Shown: positions 38,282-48,695 of the stretch, piece by piece | Numbering within the stretch: the stretch's first letter is position 1 | Layout of the letters: every line of letters begins with the position of its first letter | Assembly: GCF_026163685.1 (NCBI RefSeq) | Contig: NZ_JAOXSR010000002.1 | Location: 406,295 to 470,294 of the forward strand | Direction: 5' to 3' | DNA: 64,000 bases | From: Oerskovia flava | Lineage (GTDB): Bacteria; Actinomycetota; Actinomycetes; Actinomycetales; Cellulomonadaceae | Position numbers and translations under genes: made by a program | Notes under the pieces: generated by a model | What the model saw: only the letters and a program-made list of their open reading frames with translations | The model's database searches: none | Told to the model about the DNA's origin: nothing

Positions 38282-41089
38282 TCAGCCGGGCAGGGCACGC
38301 CGCAGGGCGTCCGCGCGCTGGGCGTCGGCGAGCACGAGCTGGGCGTCGAGGACCGCCACCCCGCGCTCCGCGACCACCACCGGATACAGCTCGAGGCTGC
38401 GCAGCTCGGGCAGGTCGTCGGCCATGACCGAGACCCGGGCGAGCAGGTCCTCGAGGGCGGCGGTGTCCGAGACGGCGGTCCCCATGTACCCGAACAGCCG
38501 CGGGGCGGCGCGGACCGAGCGGACCATGGCGCCGACGTCGACCTGCGTGAGCGGCGGCACGCCGTAGCTGACGTCGCCGAGCAGGTCGACCGCGTCGCCG
38601 GCGAGACCGAAGGACACGACCGGGCCGAACAGCTGGTCCTCGGTCGACCGGATCACGCACGCGACGCCCGAGTCGGCCATGCGCTGGACCTCGAGCGGGG
38701 CCTCCGCCGCGGCCGGCAGCACCGACCCGAGCGTCGCCCGCATCTGCGCGACGTCCGTCCGCAGCTCGGTGGCGTCCCCGATGTCGAGGCGTACCCCGCC
38801 GAGGTCCGCGCGGTGCCGCAGCCCCGGCGCCGTGCTCTTCAACGCGACGGGCCAGCCGACCTCCTCGGCCGCGGCCACGGCGTCGTCCGCGGTGCTCACA
38901 CGACGCGACGGCCACAGCTCGATGCCGTAGCACGCGAGCAGGCGGCCGGTGGTGGCGGGGTCCAGCGCGAGCCTGCCGGAGACGGGCACCAGCAGCTCCT
39001 CGACCAGCGCACGCGCGCGAGGGCTGTCGATCCCCTCCGGCCGTACGACGGTCCCGTGGTCGGCCTCCCGCCACCGCGCGTAGCGCACCACGGCACCGAG
39101 CGCCGCCACGGCGTCCTCGGGCGTCGAGCAGGCGGGCACGCAGCGGGTCGAGCCGTCGGGGGCCGTCGCCGAGAGCGCCTCGGTGATGCCGTGCAGGCCG
39201 AGCATGCTGGCGACGGTCGGGCGCCCCGTGCGCGCGGCCGCCTCCGCGACGACGCGGCTCACCCGGCCCGGTCCCGGCCGCAGGGTCGGCACGTGCACCA
39301 CGACGACGACGTCGCACGCGTCCGGCGCGTAGAGCGCCTCGACGGCGCTGACGACCTGCGCGTCGTCCGCGTCCTCCGGCAGGAAGTCGGACGACGCGGA
39401 GACGATGAGGCCCGCCGAGGACGCGGCCTCCGCGACGAGGGCCGCGAGCGCCGCCGAGCTCGCGAGGATGCCGACCCGGCGTCCCGCGGGCAAGGGCTGG
39501 TGGGCGAGGAGCTGGGCGATGTCGACCATGTGGTGGGTGTTGTCGGCCCGGATGACGCCGGACTGGCGGAGCATCTCCTCGAGCGTGCGCCGGGGTGCGC
39601 GGGTGGAGCGCACCGCGTGGCCGGGCGGTACGACCTGGCCGGACCGTCCGGCGGTGACGACGACGACGGGCTTGACCGACGCGAGCCGACGGGCGATCCG
39701 GGAGAACTTGCGCGGGTTGCCGATGGACTCGAGGTACAGGCACGCGACCGCCGTGCTCGGGTCGTCCTGCCAGTACTGCATGACGTCGTTGCCCGAGACG
39801 TCCGCACGGTGGCCCGCGGAGACGAACGAGGAGACGCCGATCCCGCGGCGGCGGGCGGTGGCGAGCAGGGTGACGGCCATCGGCGCGGACTGGCAGAAGA
39901 AGCCGATCGACCCGGGCGCCGGGACGTCCTCGGCGAGGCTCGCCCGCAGCACGTGCTCGGGCGTGGAGGTGAACAGCCCGTAGCTCGCCGGGCCGACGAC
40001 CCGCATGCCGGCGCCGTGCGCGACGCGCAGCAGCTCGCGCTGGAGGGCGAGCCCGTCGGGGCCGGTCTCGGCGTACCCGCCCGAGAGGACCACGACGCCC
40101 CGCACGCCGAGCCGGGCGAGCCGTCGCACGGCGTCGATCGCCTCGGGCGGGCGGACCGCCAGCAGGGCGAGGTCGGCAGGGCCGGGCACGTCGTCGAGGT
40201 CCGCCCAGTAGCGCACCCCCGGCGCGGGCGGCCCGGTGACGCCCACGACGTGCAGCTCCTGGCCGTCGGGGAGCGCGTGGGCGGTACCGGCGGGTTCGTG
40301 GGCGGTACCGCCGCGTTCGTGGGTGGTGCCGCCGAGGGCGTTGGCGAGGACGCGCTGGGCGATCAGCTCGTCCGTCGAGACGCCCGAGCCGGGCGCCGCG
40401 GACGCTGCCGCCGCGACGACGTCGGGCCGCGGGCCGACGAGCACGACCCGGCGCGCGGAGAGCAGGCCCTGCATGCTGCGGGCCTCGGCCCGGTGCTCGC
40501 GGTCCGCCATGACGGCGCGGGACCGGTCGGTGGGGTCCAGGTCGATGCTCACGGTGACGATCCCGTCGTCGACGTGCTGCTCGACGTCGTAGCCGGCCTC
40601 CTTGAACACCGCGAGCATCTTGCCGTTCTGCGGCAGCACCTCGGCAGTGAACCGCCGCACGCCCCGCTCGCGCGCGGCCGCGGCGAGGTGCTCGAGCAGG
40701 ACGGAGCCGAGCCCGCGGCCCTGCTCGGCGTCGGCGATGTTGAACGCCACCTCGGCCTCGTGCGTGCCGACGCGGTCGAAGCGGCCGACGCCGAGGATCT
40801 CGTCGCTCTCGGCGCCCGTGCGCACGGCGACGAGCGCGACCCGGTCGTCGTGGTCGACGGTCGTGAACCGGACGAGGTCGCGGTCGGACAGCCGCTCCAT
40901 CGCCGCGAAGAAGCGCAGGTAGGTGGAGCGCTCGGACTGGCCGACGTGGAAGCGCTGGAGCGCGGGCGCGTCGTCGGGCCGGATCGGGCGCAGGTGCGTG
41001 GTGCTCCCGTCGCGCAGGACGACGTCGGCCTCCCACTCCACGGGGTAGCGCGCGGCGCCCTCGGCATCTCCTGACGTCGGTGTGCTCAC
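38282..41089 (-). CDS. GNAT acetyltransferase fused to NDP-forming acyl-CoA synthetase-like domains
   Basis: A 935-aa fusion with GNAT first (residues ~20-185, acetyl-CoA loop [14 protein letters not shown]). CoA-binding, succinyl-CoA-synthetase-like and C-terminal ATP-grasp domains follow ([21 protein letters not shown]). This is the layout of actinobacterial Pat-type protein lysine acetyltransferases. In active ADP-forming acetyl-CoA synthetases the phospho-histidine lies in a SHTGALAG-like motif; here the matching stretch is PPGHAVRST, so His is present but the TGA context is lost. The synthetase half may be regulatory rather than catalytic. GTG 41089 fits a TAGCCT -10. A 7-residue repeat sits in the CoA-binding region. 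Confidence 0.85.
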   Translation of the reverse strand: MSTPTSGDAEGAARYPVEWEADVVLRDGSTTHLRPIRPDDAPALQRFHVGQSERSTYLRFFAAMERLSDRDLVRFTTVDHDDRVALVAVRTGAESDEILGVGRFDRVGTHEAEVAFNIADAEQGRGLGSVLLEHLAAAARERGVRRFTAEVLPQNGKMLAVFKEAGYDVEQHVDDGIVTVSIDLDPTDRSRAVMADREHRAEARSMQGLLSARRVVLVGPRPDVVAAAASAAPGSGVSTDELIAQRVLANALGGTTHERGGTAHEPAGTAHALPDGQELHVVGVTGPPAPGVRYWADLDDVPGPADLALLAVRPPEAIDAVRRLARLGVRGVVVLSGGYAETGPDGLALQRELLRVAHGAGMRVVGPASYGLFTSTPEHVLRASLAEDVPAPGSIGFFCQSAPMAVTLLATARRRGIGVSSFVSAGHRADVSGNDVMQYWQDDPSTAVACLYLESIGNPRKFSRIARRLASVKPVVVVTAGRSGQVVPPGHAVRSTRAPRRTLEEMLRQSGVIRADNTHHMVDIAQLLAHQPLPAGRRVGILASSAALAALVAEAASSAGLIVSASSDFLPEDADDAQVVSAVEALYAPDACDVVVVVHVPTLRPGPGRVSRVVAEAAARTGRPTVASMLGLHGITEALSATAPDGSTRCVPACSTPEDAVAALGAVVRYARWREADHGTVVRPEGIDSPRARALVEELLVPVSGRLALDPATTGRLLACYGIELWPSRRVSTADDAVAAAEEVGWPVALKSTAPGLRHRADLGGVRLDIGDATELRTDVAQMRATLGSVLPAAAEAPLEVQRMADSGVACVIRSTEDQLFGPVVSFGLAGDAVDLLGDVSYGVPPLTQVDVGAMVRSVRAAPRLFGYMGTAVSDTAALEDLLARVSVMADDLPELRSLELYPVVVAERGVAVLDAQLVLADAQRADALRRALPG
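40276..40338 (-). repeat. Three 21-bp tandem repeats inside the acyl-CoA synthetase fusion gene
   Basis: Units at 40276-40296, 40297-40317 and 40318-40338 are nearly identical and encode three 7-residue repeats of the form [21 protein letters not shown]. This looks like replication-slippage expansion of a surface loop; copy number may vary between strains. Confidence 0.85.
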
Positions 41090-41096
41090 CCGACCC

Positions 41097-41102
41097 AGGC
41101 TA
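41097..41102 (-). promoter_or_regulatory. Leaderless-type -10 for the GNAT/acyl-CoA synthetase gene
   Basis: Minus-strand TAGCCT ends seven bases before GTG 41089. Confidence 0.55.
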
Positions 41103-41256
41103 TGTGCTCGCGGCGCGGCGCGGGGTGCGCACGCGCGCGCCCCGCGACAATGGGAGCCACCGGTGTAGGACCACGTGGGCGGCACCGGGTACGGTGCCAC
41201 CGGCACGACGACGATTCCCCCGACCGACACGCGAGACCGCAGGAGCCCGACGACAC

Positions 41257-43719
<2,463 letters not shown>

Positions 43720-43730
43720 CGCCTCCCCCG

Positions 43731-43792
43731 GCTGTGGGCGGGATGGTGGTGCGAATCCGCTGGCGGATTCACACCACCATCCCGCCCACAGC
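43731..43792. terminator. 62-bp near-perfect hairpin between parC and the GNAT gene
   Basis: Arms 43731-43760 and 43763-43792 (30 bases each) pair with one mismatch around a 2-base TG centre. The outer arm begins GCTGTGGGCGGGATGGTGGT. It lies exactly between convergent genes and so can end transcription from both sides. It has no T-tract and is far longer than other terminators here, so a repeated mobile or REP-like element is possible. Confidence 0.75.
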
Positions 43793-43799
43793 ACTCGGG

Positions 43800-44975
43800 T
43801 CAGAGCTCGATGGAGTACATCCGCGAGCCACTGACCTTCTCGTAGCCCAGGCTCGCGTAGAGGCCGGTGGCGCCGGTGGGGTTCGCCGTGTCGACGTCGA
43901 GCGCCGCGTACTGCATGCCGTCCGCCGCGAAGGCACGCATCCCGGCCGCGAGCGCCGCGACGGCGACCTTGCGGCCGCGGTAGGCGCGCCGGGCCCCGAG
44001 GATCTCGGTGTAGCCGAAGGTGTAGCCCCGCACCGGGAAGTCCTCGTCGAAGCGCGCCGCGAGCTCGTAGCCGACGACGAGCGGTGCGCCCTCGCGCAGC
44101 GCCGTCGCGGTCTCGGCGTCGGTGTCCGGGTCGGCCAGCAGCGCCTCGACGTCCGGGGTGTCGTCGACGACGCAGAAGGACCACTGCGGGGCGAACTCCG
44201 AGCGACCGTGGTTCCACGTCTGAGGGTCGCGCGGCTCGCTGCCCCAGTGGTCGCGGAAGGCGTCGTTGTGGGCAAGCCGCGTGGCCTCGTCGAGATCGGG
44301 CGACCACGGCACGACGCGCAGCGACCCGTCGAGCGTGACCTCCGGGACGGGGGCGGCGAGGTCGCGCCGCAGGTCGGCGTAGAACCGGCGCTCGACGAAC
44401 CCGGCACGGCGGTAGAGCCGGTGCTTGGCCTCGGGGCCGGTGTCCTCCGCGTAGGCGGCGAGGCGGGCGGGCACGTCCTTGCCCGAGGCGGCCAGCACCT
44501 GGCGTCCGCGCGCGACCTGCCAGGCGAAGAGCTCGCGGCCGATGCCCTCGCCGCGGCGGGCGGGGTGCACGCCGCCCCACAGGAACGCGCGCACCGTGCG
44601 CACGTCGGCGGGCGGCGAGTCGACCATCGCGTAGGCCCGCAGCGCGCCGTCGGCGTCGAACCCCAGGAGCGAGTCGCTCTCGAACCGGCGCCACGGCGCG
44701 CTCAGCGTCTCCTCCATCTCGCCGAGGGTCTCGCGGTAGGGCTCGTCGTCCGCCTCGGCGATGAGGTTGCGCAGAGCCAGCAGCACGGGCGCGTCGGCAG
44801 CCGCAGCGGGCCGCCAGGTGAGGTCCCCCGCGGTGATCTCGGGCAGCGTCGACGGCGCGGCGGCCCGCTCGGCGATGGGCGGCGTCGGTGACTCTCCTGC
44901 TACCGGACCGCTGCCGGGATCGGTGGCGGGGGCGGAGGTGGGGGCGGTCGCGGGGACGGCGGGGGCATCGGCCAT
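43800..44975 (-). CDS. Two-domain GNAT N-acetyltransferase
   Basis: A 391-aa protein with two GNAT-like halves. The N-terminal half has GVHPARRGEGIGRELFAWQV (acetyl-CoA loop). The C-terminal half has RRAYRGRKVAVAALAAGM and ends TGLYASLGYEKVSGSRMYSI. Both resemble the tandem-GNAT group that includes mycothiol synthase, but the identity to MshD is not evident. ATG 44975 has a TAGCGT hexamer six bases upstream, so the Ala/Pro-rich 45-residue N-terminus is translated. Substrate unknown. It is divergent from metH. Confidence 0.82.
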   Translation of the reverse strand: MADAPAVPATAPTSAPATDPGSGPVAGESPTPPIAERAAAPSTLPEITAGDLTWRPAAAADAPVLLALRNLIAEADDEPYRETLGEMEETLSAPWRRFESDSLLGFDADGALRAYAMVDSPPADVRTVRAFLWGGVHPARRGEGIGRELFAWQVARGRQVLAASGKDVPARLAAYAEDTGPEAKHRLYRRAGFVERRFYADLRRDLAAPVPEVTLDGSLRVVPWSPDLDEATRLAHNDAFRDHWGSEPRDPQTWNHGRSEFAPQWSFCVVDDTPDVEALLADPDTDAETATALREGAPLVVGYELAARFDEDFPVRGYTFGYTEILGARRAYRGRKVAVAALAAGMRAFAADGMQYAALDVDTANPTGATGLYASLGYEKVSGSRMYSIEL

Positions 44976-44981
44976 GGGTCC

Positions 44982-44987
44982 ACGCTA
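44982..44987 (-). promoter_or_regulatory. Leaderless-type -10 for the two-domain GNAT gene
   Basis: Minus-strand TAGCGT ends six bases before ATG 44975. Confidence 0.6.
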
Positions 44988-45065
44988 GAGCCGCGACCGG
45001 CGTCGGGCATCTGAATATCCCCGACACCAGACGGACGCCCACCCACCCGTCGGCGCCCCCCGGTC

Positions 45066-45071
45066 TACCCT
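45066..45071 (+). promoter_or_regulatory. Leaderless-type -10 for metH
   Basis: TACCCT ends six bases before ATG 45078. A leaderless start leaves no room for a cobalamin riboswitch. Confidence 0.6.
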
Positions 45072-45077
45072 GCGGGC

Positions 45078-48000
45078 ATGTCCACTCGCACCGCCAACGC
45101 CCGCTCGCGCGCCTTCGCCGAGGCCCTGCGCACCCGTGTCGTCGTCGCGGACGGCGCGATGGGCACGATGATCCAGGACCAGGACCCGAGCCTCGAGGAC
45201 TACGAGCAGCTCGAGGGGTGCAACGAGATCCTCAACGTCTCGCGTCCCGACATCATCGCGTCCGTGCACGACGCCTACCTCGAGGTGGGTGTCGACTGCA
45301 TCGAGACGAACACGTTCGGTGCGAACTGGTCCAACCTCTCGGACTACGACATCGACGACCGGATCCGGGAGCTGGCGGCGGCCGGGGCGCGGATCGCCCG
45401 CGAGCGGGCGGACGCGTGGTCGACGCCCGAGCACCCCCGCTGGGTGCTCGGGTCGATGGGGCCGGGCACCAAGCTCCCGAGCCTCGGGCACACGACCTAC
45501 GCGCACCTGCGTGACACGTTCGCGGAGCAGGCCGCGGGTCTGCTCGACGGCGGTGCGGACGCGATCCTCGTGGAGACCAGCCAGGACCTGCTGCAGGCGA
45601 AGGCGGCGGTCAACGGGTCGCGTGCCGCGATGGCCGCCGAGGGCCGGGAGGTCCCGGTCATCGTGCAGGTGACCGTCGAGACCACGGGCACGATGCTCAT
45701 GGGCTCCGAGATCGGCGCGGCCCTGACGACGCTGCAGGCGCTCGGGGTCGACGCGATCGGCCTGAACTGCGCCACCGGCCCCGCCGAGATGAGCGAGCAC
45801 CTGCGCCACCTCGCCAAGCACGCGCAGGTGCCCGTGACGTGCATGCCGAACGCGGGGCTGCCCGTGCTCGGCCCGAAGGGCGCCTCCTACCCCCTGAGCC
45901 CGGCAGAGCTCGCCGCGGCGCACACGCAGTTCGTCACGGAGTTCGGGCTCGGGCTCGTCGGCGGGTGCTGCGGCACGACCCCCGAGCACCTGCGCCAGGT
46001 CGTGGAGGCCGTGCGCGACCGGCCGGTGGCCCACCGCGAACCCGTCCGGGAGAACGGCGTGGCCAGCCTGTACTCGCACGTCGACTTCCGCCAGGACGCG
46101 ACGTTCCTCGCGATCGGCGAGCGCACCAACGCCAACGGCTCGAAGGCGTTCCGCGAGGCGATGCTCGCGGAGAACTGGGACGAGTGCGTGCAGATCGCGC
46201 GCGCCCAGACCCGTGACGGCGCGCACCTGCTCGACGTCTGCATCGACTACGTGGGGCGCGACGGCGTCGCCGACGTGCGGTCCGTCGTCTCGCGGCTCGC
46301 GAGCGCCTCGACGCTGCCGCTCGTCATCGACTCGACCGAGCCCGCCGTCATCGGCGCGGGCCTGGAGCTCGTGGGCGGGCGGGCCGTCGTGAACTCGGTG
46401 AACTTCGAGGACGGCGACGGCCCGACCTCCCGATTCGCCCGGATCATGCCCCTCGTGCGCGAGCACGGGGCCGCGGTGATCGCCCTGACGATCGACGAGG
46501 AGGGCCAGGCGCGCACCGCCGCCACGAAGGTCGCGATCGCCTCCCGCCTCATCGACACCCTCACGGGCGAGTGGGGTGTGCGGCTGGACGACATCATCGT
46601 CGACACCCTGACGTTCCCCATCGCCACGGGGCAGGAGGAGACGCGTCGCGACGCCATCGAGACCATCGAGGCGATCCGCGAGCTCGTCCGCAGGTACCCG
46701 GGCGTGCACACCACGCTCGGTGTCTCGAACGTCTCGTTCGGGCTCAACCCGGCGGCGCGCACGGTGCTCAACTCGGTGTTCCTGCACGAGGCCGTCCAGG
46801 CCGGCCTTGACTCGGCGATCGTGCACGCGGCGAAGATCCTGCCGCTCGCCTCCATCCCCGACGAACAGCGCCAGGCGGCCCTCGACCTCGTCTGGGACAG
46901 GCGCCGGTACGACGACGAGGGCAACCTCACGCACGACCCGCTCGCCCATCTGCTGGACCTGTTCTCCGGCGTCGACTCCGCGGCGCTCAAGGACGCGCGG
47001 GCCGCCGAGATGGCGGCGCTGCCGGTGGGTCCGCGCCTCGAGCGCCGGATCGTCGACGGCGAGCGCAAGGGTCTCGAGGACGACATCTCCGAGGCCCTCG
47101 CGGACGGCATGAAGGCCCTCGACATCGTCAACGACCACCTGCTCGCCGGCATGAAGACCGTGGGCGAGCTCTTCGGGTCGGGCCAGATGCAGCTGCCCTT
47201 CGTCCTGCAGTCGGCCGAGGTGATGAAGGGCGCCGTCGCGCTCCTCGAGCCGCACATGGAACGCCTCGACGACGCCGACACGGCGACGAAGGGCACCATC
47301 GTGCTCGCGACCGTGCGCGGCGACGTGCACGACATCGGCAAGAACCTCGTCGACATCATCCTCACCAACAACGGCTACACGGTCGTGAACATCGGCATCA
47401 AGCAGTCGATCAGCGCGATGATCGACGCCGCCGAGGAGCACGACGCGGACGTCATCGGCATGTCGGGGCTGCTCGTGAAGTCCACGGTCGTCATGCGCGA
47501 GAACCTCGAGGAGCTCACGTCTCGCGGCCTCGCGGGCCGCTGGCCCGTCCTCCTCGGCGGCGCCGCTCTCACCCGTACCTACGTCGAGGACGACCTCGCG
47601 GGCGAGTTCCCCGGCGTCGTCCGGTACGCGCGCGACGCGTTCGAGGGCCTGCGCCTGATGGAGCCGCTCGTGCGGATCGCGCGCGGTGAGGCGCCCGACG
47701 CCGTCGGGCTGCCGCCGCTCAAGAAGCGCCGCCACGCCGTCGCGACCGTCACGCAGACGCCCCTGGAGGACCTGCCGGCGCGCTCCGACGTCGCCTCCGA
47801 CAACCCGGTGCCCGCACCGCCGTTCTGGGGCACCCGCATCGTCAAGGGGATCCAGCTCGCCGACTACGCGGCCTACCTCGACGAGCGCGCGACGTTCATG
47901 GGCCAGTGGGGCCTCAAGCCCGGGCGCGGCGACGCCGGGGCGTCCTACGAGGAGCTGGTGGAGACCGAGGGTCGTCCCCGCCTCAACGCGTGGCTCGAGC

Positions 48001-48662
48001 AGATCCGCACCGACGGCATCGTCGACCCGTCGGTGGTCTACGGGTACTTCCCCGTGTGGTCCGAGGGCGACGACGTGGTCGTCGCCCACCACGGCGCGGG
48101 GCTGGCCGGCCTCGGCGCGCCCGACGGCGGGTCGGGCGGCGAGCCCGGCACCGAGCGGTTGCGCTTCACGTTCCCGCGGCAGCGCCGCGACCGGCACCTG
48201 TGCCTCGCGGACTACGTCAGGCCGCGGTCCTGGGTCGAGGAGACCGGCCGGTTCGACGTGCTGCCCGTGCAGCTCGTCACCGTGGGCGACACCGTGGACG
48301 TGCACACCGCACGGCTGTTCGCCGCGAACAAGTACCGCGAGTACATGGAGCTGCACGGCCTGTCCGTCCAGCTCACCGAGGCGCTCGCCGAGATGTGGCA
48401 CGCGCGGGTGCGCGCCGAGCTCGGGTTCGCCGAGGAGGACCCCGAGACCGCCGAGGGCATGTTCAAGCTCGAGTACCGCGGCGCACGGTTCTCCCTCGGC
48501 TACCCCGCGTGCCCCGACATGGAGGACCGCCGCAAGGTCGTCGAGCTCCTGCGGCCGGACCGCGTCGGCGTCGTGCTGTCCGACGAGCTCCAGCTCCACC
48601 CCGAGCAGTCCACCGACGCGTTCGTCCTGCACCACCCGGAGGCGACGTACTTCTCCGTCTGA
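45078..48662 (+). CDS. metH: Cobalamin-dependent methionine synthase
   Basis: A 1194-aa modular enzyme transferring methyl from methyl-tetrahydrofolate via cobalamin to homocysteine. Modules in order: homocysteine-binding barrel with zinc ligands Cys231 (LNCATG) and Cys297-Cys298 (GGCCGT); pterin-binding barrel from about residue 325 (AIGERTNANGSKAF); B12-binding module with GDVHDIGKN, where His751 is the lower cobalt ligand; and the SAM-binding reactivation domain, ending GYPACPDMEDRRK. All four are complete. No riboswitch is seen. Needs corrinoid: see the DUF4430/DUF6580 pair at 52774-53795. Confidence 0.97.
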   Translation: MSTRTANARSRAFAEALRTRVVVADGAMGTMIQDQDPSLEDYEQLEGCNEILNVSRPDIIASVHDAYLEVGVDCIETNTFGANWSNLSDYDIDDRIRELAAAGARIARERADAWSTPEHPRWVLGSMGPGTKLPSLGHTTYAHLRDTFAEQAAGLLDGGADAILVETSQDLLQAKAAVNGSRAAMAAEGREVPVIVQVTVETTGTMLMGSEIGAALTTLQALGVDAIGLNCATGPAEMSEHLRHLAKHAQVPVTCMPNAGLPVLGPKGASYPLSPAELAAAHTQFVTEFGLGLVGGCCGTTPEHLRQVVEAVRDRPVAHREPVRENGVASLYSHVDFRQDATFLAIGERTNANGSKAFREAMLAENWDECVQIARAQTRDGAHLLDVCIDYVGRDGVADVRSVVSRLASASTLPLVIDSTEPAVIGAGLELVGGRAVVNSVNFEDGDGPTSRFARIMPLVREHGAAVIALTIDEEGQARTAATKVAIASRLIDTLTGEWGVRLDDIIVDTLTFPIATGQEETRRDAIETIEAIRELVRRYPGVHTTLGVSNVSFGLNPAARTVLNSVFLHEAVQAGLDSAIVHAAKILPLASIPDEQRQAALDLVWDRRRYDDEGNLTHDPLAHLLDLFSGVDSAALKDARAAEMAALPVGPRLERRIVDGERKGLEDDISEALADGMKALDIVNDHLLAGMKTVGELFGSGQMQLPFVLQSAEVMKGAVALLEPHMERLDDADTATKGTIVLATVRGDVHDIGKNLVDIILTNNGYTVVNIGIKQSISAMIDAAEEHDADVIGMSGLLVKSTVVMRENLEELTSRGLAGRWPVLLGGAALTRTYVEDDLAGEFPGVVRYARDAFEGLRLMEPLVRIARGEAPDAVGLPPLKKRRHAVATVTQTPLEDLPARSDVASDNPVPAPPFWGTRIVKGIQLADYAAYLDERATFMGQWGLKPGRGDAGASYEELVETEGRPRLNAWLEQIRTDGIVDPSVVYGYFPVWSEGDDVVVAHHGAGLAGLGAPDGGSGGEPGTERLRFTFPRQRRDRHLCLADYVRPRSWVEETGRFDVLPVQLVTVGDTVDVHTARLFAANKYREYMELHGLSVQLTEALAEMWHARVRAELGFAEEDPETAEGMFKLEYRGARFSLGYPACPDMEDRRKVVELLRPDRVGVVLSDELQLHPEQSTDAFVLHHPEATYFSV

Positions 48663-48695
48663 GTCTCGCGGGAGCGAGCATCACCGACGGGTCGC

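Noticed and set aside
40276-40338. 21-bp repeats as a short CRISPR-like array
   Set aside because: They are direct tandem copies without spacers, in frame inside a coding region, with no cas genes.
43800-44975. Tandem GNAT protein as mycothiol synthase MshD
   Set aside because: Two GNAT halves are present but I could not recognise the MshD-specific segments, and neighbours (parC, metH) give no mycothiol context.
44976-45077. Cobalamin riboswitch upstream of metH
   Set aside because: The region is only 102 bases, shared with a divergent gene, and lacks any B12-box-like segment.
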